From assembly GCA_023457495.1 (NCBI GenBank), contig JAEWLQ010000118.1:1-13896 (forward strand): a stretch of DNA of 13,896 bases, written 5' to 3'. The DNA comes from Pseudomonadota bacterium (lineage in GTDB: Bacteria; Pseudomonadota; Gammaproteobacteria; Steroidobacterales; Steroidobacteraceae). Below are positions 1 to 8,968 of this stretch, in pieces; within the stretch, counting starts at the first letter, position 1; each line of letters opens with the position of its first letter. The translations under genes were made by a program, and so were the position numbers. The notes under the pieces are model-generated. The model saw only the letters and a list, made by a program, of their open reading frames with translations, had not been told where the DNA came from and did not search any database.

Positions 1-46
1 GAGTTAGCGCCGCGCGCGGCGCAAGGGCGTCTTACGGCGCTAACTC
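1..46. terminator. Inverted repeat beyond purD, probable terminator
   Basis: Bases 1-12 (GAGTTAGCGCCG) and 35-46 (CGGCGCTAACTC) are perfect 12-bp inverted arms around a 22-nt loop. A second, overlapping 16-bp palindrome of G and C lies at 7-22, so two stems compete. The repeat starts 10 nt past the purD stop codon, where an end-of-operon terminator is expected. Read leftward, any U-tract would lie outside the window. Read rightward, the stem is followed by a short T-rich run (51-54), so it could also stop a convergent gene from the left. The dyad is seen directly; the terminator role is inferred. Confidence 0.55.
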
Positions 47-55
47 AGTCTTTTC

Positions 56-1348
56 TCACCCGGCACCAACATCCTCCCGCGCGATGGCGCGGTAGCCGAT
101 ATCGCGGCGGCATTGCATCTCGGGCCAGGAAATCACATCAACGAGTGCATAGGCCTGCGACTGCGCCGCCGACACCGTCTCGCCGAGCCCGACGGCGCAC
201 AAGACGCGTCCGCCGTTCGTGAGCACCTTGCCGTCCGCCGCGCGGGTGCCCGCGTGGAACACCTTGCCGGGTAGTTTGGCCGCGGCCTCGAGGCCCGCGA
301 TCGCATCGCCCTTGCGCACGGTATCCGGATAACCCCCAGCCGCGAGCACAACGCCGAGCGCGGCGCGCGGATCCCACTCGGCGCGCACCCGGTCGAGCCG
401 CTGGTCCAGCGCCGCTTCGCACAGCTCCACGAGATCGCTCGTGAGCCGCATCATGATCGGCTGCGTTTCCGGATCGCCGAAACGGCAGTTGTACTCGAGC
501 ACGTTGGGCGTGCCGTCGGGATGCACCATGATCCCGGCGTACAGGAACCCGGTGTACGGCGTGCCGTCCTTCGCGAGCCCGCGAACCGTGGGTTCGATGA
601 CCTCGCGCATGATCCGCTCGTGCATCGCACGATCGACCACGGGCGCGGGCGAATACGCGCCCATGCCGCCGGTGTTCGGACCCTCATCCGCGTCGCGCAG
701 GCGCTTGTGGTCCTGCGACGTGGCCATGGTCACGATGTTTCGGCCGTCCGCCATCACGATGAAGCTGGCTTCCTCGCCGGGCAGGAATTCCTCGATCACG
801 ACCTGGTCGCCGGAGGCGCCGAACTGGCCCGCGAACATGGCCTGGGCCGTCGCGATCGCCTCGTCGGCCGAGTCCACGATGATCACGCCCTTGCCGGCCG
901 CCAGGCCCGACGCCTTCACGACGATGGGCATGCGCTGGGCGCGTACCCAGGCCGGGTCGAAGGTCTCGCGCGTAAACGTCGCATACGCCGCCGTGGGAAT
1001 GCCGTGGCGCTTCAGGAACTCCTTGGTGAAGGCCTTGGACCCCTCGAGCTGCGCGGCGGCCTGGCGCGGCCCGAAACAGCGCAGGCCGGCGGCCTGGAAT
1101 GCGTCTACGACGCCCAGAACCAGCGGCGCCTCGGGCCCGATGATGGTCAGACCGACATTTTCGGCTTTCGCCAGCGCGACCAGGCCAGCGACGTCTTCCG
1201 CGGCGACGTCGACATTCCGGACGCGCGGCTCGGTGGCGGTGCCGCCATTGCCGGGCGCGACCAGGACTTCAGTCACCTTCGGCGACTGCGCGCATTTCCA
1301 CGCCAGCGCGTGTTCGCGCCCGCCGGAGCCGACGATCAGGACTTTCAT
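56..1348 (-). CDS. purD: Phosphoribosylamine--glycine ligase (GAR synthetase)
   Basis: Catalyses the second step of de novo purine synthesis in the cytoplasm: phosphoribosylamine plus glycine plus ATP gives glycinamide ribonucleotide. The 430-aa protein has the usual length. Visible hallmarks are the N-terminal GSGGREHALAWK (residues 7-18), the ATP-grasp segment VVKASGLAAGKGV (143-155), the family signature GPNTGGMGAYSP (223-234) and the metal/ATP-binding LEYNCRFGDPETQ (284-296). The ATG overlaps the purH stop by one base (TGATG on the minus strand), which implies translational coupling. It appears to be the last gene of the leftward operon, since an inverted repeat follows 10 nt after the TGA. 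No truncation or odd residue was seen. Confidence 0.97.
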   Translation of the reverse strand: MKVLIVGSGGREHALAWKCAQSPKVTEVLVAPGNGGTATEPRVRNVDVAAEDVAGLVALAKAENVGLTIIGPEAPLVLGVVDAFQAAGLRCFGPRQAAAQLEGSKAFTKEFLKRHGIPTAAYATFTRETFDPAWVRAQRMPIVVKASGLAAGKGVIIVDSADEAIATAQAMFAGQFGASGDQVVIEEFLPGEEASFIVMADGRNIVTMATSQDHKRLRDADEGPNTGGMGAYSPAPVVDRAMHERIMREVIEPTVRGLAKDGTPYTGFLYAGIMVHPDGTPNVLEYNCRFGDPETQPIMMRLTSDLVELCEAALDQRLDRVRAEWDPRAALGVVLAAGGYPDTVRKGDAIAGLEAAAKLPGKVFHAGTRAADGKVLTNGGRVLCAVGLGETVSAAQSQAYALVDVISWPEMQCRRDIGYRAIAREDVGAG

Positions 1349-2913
1349 CAGTGTCGGAAGTGGCGCATGCCCGTGAACACCATGGTCATGCCGTGTTCAT
1401 TGGCCGCCGCGATGACCTCGTCGTCACGCTTGCTGCCGCCGGGCTGCACGATGGCCTTGATGCCGTATTCGGCGGCGACGTCGAGTCCGTCGCGGAACGG
1501 GAAGAACGCGTCCGACGCCATCGAGCTGCCGGCGACTTCCAGGCCTTCGTCCTTCGCCTTGAGCGCGGCGACGCGCGTCGAATACACGCGCGACATCTGG
1601 CCCGCGCCCACACCAATCGTCATGCCATCGCGCGCGAACACGATGGCGTTCGACTTGACGTATTTGCACACGCGCCAGGCGAACCACAGGTCCGCGTATT
1701 GGGTCGGCGTGGGCTGCTTCTCGGTGACGACCTTGAACGTCTCCGGCAACGCGAGCGCGGTATCGCGGCTCTGCACCAGCAGGCCTCCCACCACGCTGCG
1801 GTATTCGAGTTCGGTGGGGCAGGGCTTCGAGAGCGGCCCGGTGATCAACACGCGCACGTTCTGCTTGCCCGCAAGCACCGCGCCGGCGGCAGCGGACACG
1901 GACGGCGCGGCGATGACCTCGACGAACTGCCGCTCGGTGATCGCCGCGGCCGTGGCTTCATCGAGCTCGCGATTGAACGCGATGATGCCGCCGAACGCGG
2001 ACGTCGGATCCGTGCGATAGGCGCGGTCATAAGCGTCGGCCAGCGACACCGAGGTGGCCACGCCGCAAGGATTCGCGTGTTTGACGATCACGCAGGCGGG
2101 CTCCGCGAACACGCGCACGCATTCGATCGCGGTGTCGGTGTCGGCGATATTGTTGAACGACAGCTCCTTGCCCTGGAGCATCTTCGCGTTCGCGATGCAG
2201 GAGCCCTGCACCTGCGGCTCGCGGTAGAACGCGGCTTTCTGGTGCGGGTTCTCGCCGTAACGCAGGTCCTGGATCTTTTCGTAGACCAGCGGCAGCGTCT
2301 GCGGAAACGTCTCGCGTTCGTTGCCTTCGCGGTTCAGCAGGTAATTCGACACCATCGTGTCGTACTTGGCCGTGTGCGCGAACGCCTTGGCGGCGAGCCG
2401 CGAGCGGGTGTCGATGCTGGTGGCGCCCGCGTTCGCTTCGAGATCGTCGACGACCACCTTGTAATCGGCCGGGTCCACGATGACCGTCACCGATTCGTGG
2501 TTCTTCGACGCCGCGCGCACCATGGCCGGGCCACCGATGTCGATGTTTTCGATGGCGTCGGCATACGTGCAGTCCGGCTTCGCCACCGTCTGCGCGAACG
2601 GGTAGAGGTTCACGACCAGCAGGTCGATGGGCGGGATGTCGTGCTTCGCCATGACTGCGTCATCGACGCCGCGCCGGCCCAGCAGGCCCCCGTGCACGCG
2701 CGGATGCAGCGTCTTGACGCGGCCGTCCATGATCTCCGGAAAGCCCGTATAGGCGGACACCTCGGTGACCGGGATTCCCGCGTCGATGAGCAGGCGGGCC
2801 GTGCCCCCCGTGCTCAGCAACTCGACCTTCCGCGCAACCAGAGTGCGTGCGAAATCAACCAGCCCCGTCTTGTCGGAAACCGACAGCAGGGCCCTGCGAA
2901 TCGTGACCAGCAT
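1348..2913 (-). CDS. purH: Bifunctional AICAR formyltransferase / IMP cyclohydrolase
   Basis: Performs the last two steps of IMP synthesis: formylation of AICAR with 10-formyl-THF, then ring closure. With the start at 2913 the protein has 521 aa, close to the roughly 529 aa of E. coli PurH. The N-terminal IMP cyclohydrolase part (about 1-195) shows RRALLSVSDKTGLVDF, STGGTARLL (34-42) and VKTLHPRVHGGLL (66-78). The formyltransferase part shows LRYGENPHQKAAF (217-229) and VKHANPCGVA (277-286), with the catalytic Lys-His pair at 278-279. An in-frame ATG at 3009 is rejected because it would overlap fis and add residues that do not look like the family. No good Shine-Dalgarno precedes 2913, but the fis stop is only 17 nt upstream, so coupling is likely. 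Confidence 0.96.
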   Translation of the reverse strand: MLVTIRRALLSVSDKTGLVDFARTLVARKVELLSTGGTARLLIDAGIPVTEVSAYTGFPEIMDGRVKTLHPRVHGGLLGRRGVDDAVMAKHDIPPIDLLVVNLYPFAQTVAKPDCTYADAIENIDIGGPAMVRAASKNHESVTVIVDPADYKVVVDDLEANAGATSIDTRSRLAAKAFAHTAKYDTMVSNYLLNREGNERETFPQTLPLVYEKIQDLRYGENPHQKAAFYREPQVQGSCIANAKMLQGKELSFNNIADTDTAIECVRVFAEPACVIVKHANPCGVATSVSLADAYDRAYRTDPTSAFGGIIAFNRELDEATAAAITERQFVEVIAAPSVSAAAGAVLAGKQNVRVLITGPLSKPCPTELEYRSVVGGLLVQSRDTALALPETFKVVTEKQPTPTQYADLWFAWRVCKYVKSNAIVFARDGMTIGVGAGQMSRVYSTRVAALKAKDEGLEVAGSSMASDAFFPFRDGLDVAAEYGIKAIVQPGGSKRDDEVIAAANEHGMTMVFTGMRHFRH

Positions 2914-2930
2914 GTGTATCGAAGGAGAGT

Positions 2931-3215
2931 TCAGCCCGAGAGGCCGAATTGTCGCAGCTTCTTGCGAAGAGTGCCCCGGTTGATGCCGAGAATCGCCGCG
3001 GCGCGGCACTGGTTGCCGGCCGAATAGTCGAGCACGGCGCGGAACAGGGGTTCTTCGACCTCCCGCAGCACGAGGTCGTACAGGTGCGCCGGCTTGTGGC
3101 CGTTGAGGTTCGAGAAGTAGTCGGAGAGGGCGCGCTCGGCGTGGTTCCTGAGGGGCACTTCGAACGTACCGTTACGACCGGAGTCCTTGCGAGTCCGAGA
3201 AGTTTTCGCCGTCAT
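2931..3215 (-). CDS. fis: DNA-binding protein Fis
   Basis: Small nucleoid-associated protein that bends DNA as a dimer and, in enterobacteria, activates rRNA and other growth-linked promoters. From the ATG at 3215 it has 94 aa (E. coli Fis has 98). The conserved C-terminal half is clear: DLVLREVEEPLFRAVLDY (47-64), then the helix-turn-helix GNQCRAAAILGINRGTLRKK (67-86). The N-terminal 20 residues are basic and poorly conserved. An in-frame ATG at 3272 would overlap dusB and is less likely; GGGG lies 8 nt before the chosen ATG. The order dusB-fis is a classic gammaproteobacterial arrangement, and fis-purH-purD is known from Pseudomonas. In E. coli, fis is expressed from a promoter upstream of dusB; no separate promoter is visible here. 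Confidence 0.93.
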   Translation of the reverse strand: MTAKTSRTRKDSGRNGTFEVPLRNHAERALSDYFSNLNGHKPAHLYDLVLREVEEPLFRAVLDYSAGNQCRAAAILGINRGTLRKKLRQFGLSG

Positions 3216-3255
3216 TAGCTTTGCCCCATCGTCTGTGCCCGAGCCTGAACACGTT

Positions 3256-4272
3256 TTATACCGCCGCTGCATCACCTCCCCAGGTAGCAACGCCGTTCCC
3301 GTCACTGGTTGCCCAGCGCTCGAGAATTTTTTTCGACAACGCAAACTGCGACGCCGACGTTGCAGCTGCCATCAACTCCCGGCGAACGTCGGGTGCATCC
3401 TGCAACTTTTCGAAGTACCAAACGAGGTGTTTGCGTGCGACTCGAAGTCCTGTCTCTTCACCGTAAAAAGCGTAGAGGGATTCGAGATGCGCGAGGATGG
3501 TATCGCAAATTTTCCGGAGTGGAAGTGCGGGCGCATTTTTTCCGTGAGATAAAAAATAATTGACATCACGGAAGATCCACGGCGCGCCATGCGCCGCGCG
3601 GCCGAGCATTACTCCTTCTGCGCGTGTGAAATCAAGCACCGCGCGTGCTTTTTGCGGCGAGTCAATATCACCGTTCGCTATGAGCGGAATTTTTATTCGC
3701 GATCTGATTTCGCGAATGGTTTCGTACTCCGCTGTGCCGTCATAAAAATCTTCGCGCGTGCGTCCGTGCACCGCGAGCGCTGCGATGCCACACGATTCAG
3801 CGAGTTGCGCGATGCGCACTCCGTTCTTCTGATCGCGACTCCATCCAGTGCGAGTCTTGAGCGTTACCGGCACGTTCACGGCGGACACGACTGCCGAGAG
3901 AATCGTCGCCACCAGTTTCTCGTCGGTCAGCAATGCCGAGCCGCACAAGCGGTTGCAGACTTTCTTCGCGGGGCAGCCCATGTTGATGTCGATGATCTGC
4001 GCGCCGAGGTCCACGTTGCGCCGCGCCGCCTCGGCGAGCGGTTCCGGATCCGCGCCCGCGAGCTGCACCACGCGCGGTTCGGGCTCGCCGATGTGATCCA
4101 TCCTGCGCTGCGTCTTTTTCGTACTCCAAAGACGCACATCGCTCGTGATCATCTCCGACGCGGCGAGTCCTGCGCCGAACGAGCGGGCAAGTTGACGGAA
4201 CGGGCGATCCGTGACGCCCGCCATCGGCGCAAGCAGCACCGCCGAACCGAGCTCATAAGGTCCGATACGCAT
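3256..4272 (-). CDS. dusB: tRNA-dihydrouridine synthase B
   Basis: FMN-dependent enzyme that reduces a specific uridine to dihydrouridine in the tRNA D-loop. The 338-aa protein is slightly longer than E. coli DusB (321). Seen in order: APMAGVTDRPFRQLAR (15-30, FMN-binding start of the TIM barrel), DINMGCPAKKVCNRLCGSAL (95-114) with the expected catalytic Cys100, LKTRTGW (138-144), LAVHGRTREDFYDG (166-179), IPLIANGDI (195-203) and GVMLGRAAHGAPWIF (220-234). The C-terminal helical domain follows, with a short Gly/Ala-rich tail. The ATG lies 14 nt after the preceding stop and fis starts 40 nt downstream. The 3' half of the gene has distinctly lower GC and uses AGA, ATA, AAA and ATT codons unlike its neighbours (see findings). 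Confidence 0.95.
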   Translation of the reverse strand: MRIGPYELGSAVLLAPMAGVTDRPFRQLARSFGAGLAASEMITSDVRLWSTKKTQRRMDHIGEPEPRVVQLAGADPEPLAEAARRNVDLGAQIIDINMGCPAKKVCNRLCGSALLTDEKLVATILSAVVSAVNVPVTLKTRTGWSRDQKNGVRIAQLAESCGIAALAVHGRTREDFYDGTAEYETIREIRSRIKIPLIANGDIDSPQKARAVLDFTRAEGVMLGRAAHGAPWIFRDVNYFLSHGKNAPALPLRKICDTILAHLESLYAFYGEETGLRVARKHLVWYFEKLQDAPDVRRELMAAATSASQFALSKKILERWATSDGNGVATWGGDAAAV

Positions 4273-4286
4273 CGATCGATCCGGGA

Positions 4287-5768
4287 TCAGCCGGCCGGGC
4301 GGACCCGCGCGTCGCTGGCGCAGCCGATGGCGCCGTTTTCGGCGCGCAGGCAGGCGTCGATTTCGAAGCCGATCGCGGCGCGACCCGGGTCGATCACGTG
4401 CAGCTCGGCGTCGATGCGTTGATCCGGCTCGAGCAGCCGCTGCTGCGCGACGGACGCGGGCAGATATTCGGCCGGTTCCAGGTCGCGCGTGGCGACCGGA
4501 TTGTCGTAGCGGTCCTTCAGGGTGAGTCGCACGAGCGGCAGCGGCTGCACCCGTTCGCTCGAGTTCTGCACGGACATACGCACGCGCAGCCGCGTGCCCT
4601 CGCCACCCTCGGCTTCGGCGCCGAGTTGTTTGACGGTGTAGGCGGTGAGGTCCCAGCGCGGTATCAGCGTGACGCCGAACCAGCCGTACACCGTCGTCAC
4701 TGCCTTGCCGAACGTGGGATTCAGCACCAGCGCCTGGCGGTGGTGATGCAGGATCTGGCCGATCAGCACGAGCGCGAGGACGGCGACGCCGGCGGCGTAT
4801 TGCCAGGGCGCGCGCGGCTGGGCGGGCGCGGCCAGCAGCGGCTCGATATTCGGCTCGACCGCCTCGGCGGGTTGCGCAGGAGAGGCAGTGTCGGCGGCGT
4901 TGGCGGCGTCGGCGGCGTCGACGGCGTCGGCGGCGCCGGGCTCGGCGTCGCTCGTGGCCTCGACGGTCTCATCGACGAACTCTTCAACCGGCGTTTCTTC
5001 GAACGGCGCCGCATGTTCGCCCGTGCGCTGCCGTTCGGCCTCCGCCTCGGCCTCGGCGAACATTTCCTGGACCCAGGCCGGATCGGCGGCAGGGGTCTTT
5101 TGCTCGTGAGCTTCTTCGGCCAGCGCGGGCAGCTCCGCGCTCGCTGATTCCTCGTCGAACCGCGGCTCTTCCGGCAGCTCGTCGTCCAGCGACCATTCGC
5201 CGCCCGGCGTGTGCGTCTGGATGTGCGCCTCGTCGACAGCAAGTTCGTCGATTGCGGGCTCGTCGACCGCGGGCTCGTCGGTCGCGGGTTCGTCGACTGC
5301 GGCCGCCTCGGGCGCGGGCTCTTCCTCGGCGATGAGCTCGATCGGAATTTCCGCGGGCGTTTCTTCCGCCAGGACCACCGTTTCGAAGTTGCCGGAACCC
5401 TCTCCATCTACCGGCGGCTCGATGAAGATCTCCGAGACATCCGTCGACGCCGCGTCGAACTCAAGGGATTCCTCGCTGACGAGGATCTCATCGGGTTCCG
5501 GCTGAGATTCCGGCACGGGTTCCGGCTCGGGCTCGGGATCCATCGCCACGCCCGATCCGAGCGCGGGTTCGATCGGAGCCTGCGGCTCGGTTTCCGCGAG
5601 GCGTTGCTTCGCCGTGTCCGAGGGGCTGTTGGGATCGCCTTCGCGCAGCGCGATCAGCGCATTGAATACGTTCGCGCAGCGGCCGCAGCGCACGTAACCC
5701 TGGCCCGCGCGCAGGTCCACGGTCGTGACGACCAGGGTGAGCGTGCATTTGGGGCAGACGGTGAACAT
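4287..5768 (-). CDS. Zinc-ribbon / DUF3426 single-pass membrane protein
   Basis: Protein of unknown function, 493 aa. It begins with an MJ0042-type zinc ribbon: CPKC at 5-8 and CGRC at 28-31. Residues 45-320 are an acidic Pro/Glu/Ala-rich low-complexity stretch with two short repeat tracts. A single membrane helix follows at about 323-341. The C-terminal domain (about 345-493) fits DUF3426, including WDLTAYTVKQLGAEA and YDNPVATRDLEPAEYLP. The predicted topology is a cytoplasmic zinc ribbon with an extracytoplasmic C-terminus. It sits 14 nt before dusB and 24 nt after prmA. A gene of this architecture occupies the same place between prmA and dusB in Pseudomonas, so the position is conserved. 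The role is unknown; sensing or regulation is only a guess. Confidence 0.85.
   Translation of the reverse strand: MFTVCPKCTLTLVVTTVDLRAGQGYVRCGRCANVFNALIALREGDPNSPSDTAKQRLAETEPQAPIEPALGSGVAMDPEPEPEPVPESQPEPDEILVSEESLEFDAASTDVSEIFIEPPVDGEGSGNFETVVLAEETPAEIPIELIAEEEPAPEAAAVDEPATDEPAVDEPAIDELAVDEAHIQTHTPGGEWSLDDELPEEPRFDEESASAELPALAEEAHEQKTPAADPAWVQEMFAEAEAEAERQRTGEHAAPFEETPVEEFVDETVEATSDAEPGAADAVDAADAANAADTASPAQPAEAVEPNIEPLLAAPAQPRAPWQYAAGVAVLALVLIGQILHHHRQALVLNPTFGKAVTTVYGWFGVTLIPRWDLTAYTVKQLGAEAEGGEGTRLRVRMSVQNSSERVQPLPLVRLTLKDRYDNPVATRDLEPAEYLPASVAQQRLLEPDQRIDAELHVIDPGRAAIGFEIDACLRAENGAIGCASDARVRPAG
4884..4934 (-). repeat. GCC/GAC triplet-like tract encoding Ala-Asp-Ala repeats
   Basis: In-frame imperfect repeats of a 6- to 9-nt unit (plus strand GGCGTCGGC-type) encode alternating Ala-Ala-Asp units at residues 279-295 of the DUF3426 protein, just before the membrane helix. 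This is a slippage-prone tract within a linker. The repeats are seen directly; length variation between strains is inferred. Confidence 0.7.
5229..5294 (-). repeat. Tandem Asp-Glu-Pro-Ala pentapeptide-type repeats
   Basis: About four copies of a 15-nt unit encode the pattern DEPAx (DEPAT, DEPAV, DEPAI, DELAV) at residues 159-180 of the DUF3426 protein. The copies differ mostly in the fifth residue. The repeat lies in the acidic linker between the zinc ribbon and the membrane helix. Confidence 0.75.
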
Positions 5769-5792
5769 GCGGATTCTCGTGCGCGCGCGACG

Positions 5793-6671
5793 TTATCCAG
5801 CGCGGATGCCGGTGAGGGCCGTCCAGCCATCGCGCGTCGCGAAGGGCTCGATATCAAACCACGGCGCGTGAGCCTGTGTCACTTCCTCGGCCTGCGCGGC
5901 GAGCAGGCCGGCGAGCACGATGCGGCCACCCGGGCGCGTCAATGCGGCGAACCGCGGCGCCAGCTCGCACAGCGGCCCGCACAGGATGTTAGCCAGCAGC
6001 AGGTCCGCGCCCGCCGGCAGCGCGTCGTCCGTTTCGACGACGTGCACGCGGGATTCCACGCCGTTCGCCGTGGCGTTATCACGCGTGGCCGTCAGCGCCT
6101 GCGGGTCGATGTCATAGGCATAGGCGGCGCGCGCGCCGAGCTTCACCGCGGCCACCGCGAGCACGCCCGATCCGCAGCCGTAGTCGATCGCGACCTGGCC
6201 TTCCGCGACGTTGCGATCCAGCCAGGCGAGACACATGGCGGTCGTGGCGTGCGTGCCCGTGCCGAATGCCAGGCCCGGATCGAGCCGCACGATCACCGCG
6301 TCCGGCGTGTGCACGTGCGAATGATGGGGCGCGACCCACAGCCGCTCGCCGAAACACATCGGGTGGAAATCGCGCAACCACTCGCGCTCCCAGGCCCGGT
6401 CCGCGAGGGTCTCGATCCGGAGGCGCTCCTCGGGCAGCCGCAACACGTGCGACAGGCCCGCGACGAGCTCCTGCGGCGAGGTGTCGAACGTGAACAGCGC
6501 CTGCAGCCGCGCGTGCGGCCACAGGCGGAATTCGCCCGGCGCCGGCTCCAGGATCGGATCGTCGCGCTGATCCGTGTACGACACCGCGACGGCGCCGAAC
6601 TCGAAGCAGGCCTCCTCGACGCGCTCGGCATCGAGCCCGTCGAGGTCCAGGGTGAGAGCCAGTTGCGGCAC
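5793..6671 (-). CDS. prmA: Ribosomal protein L11 methyltransferase
   Basis: SAM-dependent enzyme that methylates amino groups of ribosomal protein L11 in the cytoplasm. The length, 292 aa, matches the family (293 in E. coli). The N-terminal substrate-recognition domain ends near residue 95. The catalytic domain shows RLDPGLAFGTGTHATTAMCL (129-148), the SAM-binding AIDYGCGSGVLAVAA (161-175), the acidic YAYDIDPQA (184-192) and the active-site-type LLANILCGPL (225-234). It starts with GTG; AGGG lies 6 nt upstream on the minus strand, and the accC stop is 12 nt upstream. The accC-prmA adjacency is common in gammaproteobacteria. No defects seen. Confidence 0.95.
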   Translation of the reverse strand: MPQLALTLDLDGLDAERVEEACFEFGAVAVSYTDQRDDPILEPAPGEFRLWPHARLQALFTFDTSPQELVAGLSHVLRLPEERLRIETLADRAWEREWLRDFHPMCFGERLWVAPHHSHVHTPDAVIVRLDPGLAFGTGTHATTAMCLAWLDRNVAEGQVAIDYGCGSGVLAVAAVKLGARAAYAYDIDPQALTATRDNATANGVESRVHVVETDDALPAGADLLLANILCGPLCELAPRFAALTRPGGRIVLAGLLAAQAEEVTQAHAPWFDIEPFATRDGWTALTGIRAG

Positions 6672-6683
6672 GCGGATCCCTAG

Positions 6684-8027
<1,344 letters not shown>

Positions 8028-8037
8028 GGCGGGCCGG

Positions 8038-8499
8038 TTACTCGATCACGAACAGCGGCTGGCCGAATTCCACCGGGTCGCCGTTGGTCGCCATGATGGC
8101 GGTGATCCTCCCGGCCTTGTCGCTTTCGATCTGGATCATCATCTTCATCGCTTCGATGATGCAGAGGACCTGGCCTTCCTTGACCTCCGTGCCGATCTCC
8201 ACGAAGGGCTTCGCGCCCGGCGTGGCGGCTGCGTAAAACGTGCCCACCATCGGTGCGGCGACGACGTGCTCATTCGCGCGGCGCGCGGGCTCGGCGGTGG
8301 CGACCGGCAGGGCGGCGATGGGGGCGGCGGCGGGCGCTGCCATCGGCGCGGGCGCAAGGGCCGGCGCGTACTGCGTGACGACTGGACCCGTCGGCATGCG
8401 GCTGATGCGCACCGCCTCTTCGCCTTCCTTGATCTCGATTTCGGCGATCCCCGACTCTTCGAGTAGTTCGATCAGCTTTTTTACTTTGCGAATGTCCAA
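8038..8499 (-). CDS. accB: Acetyl-CoA carboxylase biotin carboxyl carrier protein
   Basis: Carries the biotin that shuttles CO2 between the carboxylase and carboxyltransferase. From a TTG start at 8499 it has 153 aa (E. coli 156) and begins MDIRKVKKLIELLEESGI, as in other AccB proteins. A GTG at 8541 would extend it by 14 residues unlike the family and overlap aroQ. A flexible Ala/Pro linker spans about 45-75. The biotinyl domain follows, with APMVGTFY (82-89), the AccB-type thumb segment ATPGAKPFVEIGTEVKEGQ (92-110) and the biotin site EAMKM (116-120), with Lys119 modified. The residue after EAMKMM is Ile, where E. coli has Asn. accC follows after 10 nt. Confidence 0.95.
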   Translation of the reverse strand: MDIRKVKKLIELLEESGIAEIEIKEGEEAVRISRMPTGPVVTQYAPALAPAPMAAPAAAPIAALPVATAEPARRANEHVVAAPMVGTFYAAATPGAKPFVEIGTEVKEGQVLCIIEAMKMMIQIESDKAGRITAIMATNGDPVEFGQPLFVIE

Positions 8500-8507
8500 T
8501 GTCGTTA

Positions 8508-8513
8508 TCCCTT
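8508..8513 (-). promoter_or_regulatory. Ribosome binding site supporting the accB TTG start
   Basis: On the minus strand AAGGGA lies 8 nt before the TTG codon at 8497-8499. This spacing, with the family-typical N-terminus that follows, makes TTG the preferred start over the GTG at 8541. Confidence 0.65.
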
Positions 8514-8527
8514 GGAATGGAACTGTT

Positions 8528-8968
8528 TTACTTGGCGACACGCGCCGCGGCGGCCTGGACGGCGAGCTCGTAGCCGAGCGCGCCCAGGCCGACGATGCAG
8601 CCGACGGCGATGTCCGAGAAATAGGAGTGATGGCGGAATTTCTCCCGCGCGAACGTGTTCGAGAGGTGCAGCTCGATGAAGGGCAGCTTCACGCCCAACA
8701 ACGCATCACGCAGCGCCACGCTGGTGTGCGTGAAGGCGCCGGGATTGATGATGGCGAAGGAAATGCCGTTCGCTTTCGCGGTCTGTACGCGGTCGATGAG
8801 CTCGTGTTCGGCATTGCTCTGGAAGGCGACGAGCTCATGCCCGAGCTTTCCGGCCGCGTTTTTTGCACGTTCTTCGATCGAAGCGAGGGTGTCCGAGCCG
8901 TAAACGTCGGGCTCCCGCTGGCCCAGGAGGTTGAGATTCGGTCCGTTCAGTAATAAGAATCGAGCCAT
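8528..8968 (-). CDS. aroQ: Type II 3-dehydroquinate dehydratase
   Basis: Third step of the shikimate pathway: dehydration of 3-dehydroquinate to 3-dehydroshikimate; a cytoplasmic dodecamer in known members. The 146-aa length is typical. It shows LLLNGPNLNLLGQREPDVYG (5-24), with the catalytic Tyr23 and the loop Arg18, FQSNAEHELID (49-59), INPGAFTHTSVALRDAL (74-90), the catalytic His101 in IELHLSN (98-104), and REKFRHHSYFSDIAVGCIVG (108-127). Its stop lies 28 nt before the accB TTG. The order aroQ-accB-accC is conserved in many gammaproteobacteria. The gene probably opens a transcription unit, since a 102-nt gap precedes it. Confidence 0.96.
   Translation of the reverse strand: MARFLLLNGPNLNLLGQREPDVYGSDTLASIEERAKNAAGKLGHELVAFQSNAEHELIDRVQTAKANGISFAIINPGAFTHTSVALRDALLGVKLPFIELHLSNTFAREKFRHHSYFSDIAVGCIVGLGALGYELAVQAAAARVAK

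Noticed and set aside
521..3027. Two long plus-strand open frames (521-2020 and 1351-3027) opposite purD and purH.
   Set aside because: They are rich in Arg, His, Asp and Gly, lie fully antisense to strongly recognised genes, match no family I know and lack ribosome sites. GC-rich codon bias on one strand creates such open frames.
3559..3564. A perfect TTGACA inside dusB on the plus strand.
   Set aside because: No -10 box at 16-18 nt (the sequence there is CGCGCC), and it is antisense within a coding region.
4271..4280. ATCGATCGAT palindrome at the dusB start.
   Set aside because: Short, self-repeating tetranucleotide overlapping the ATG; likely chance.
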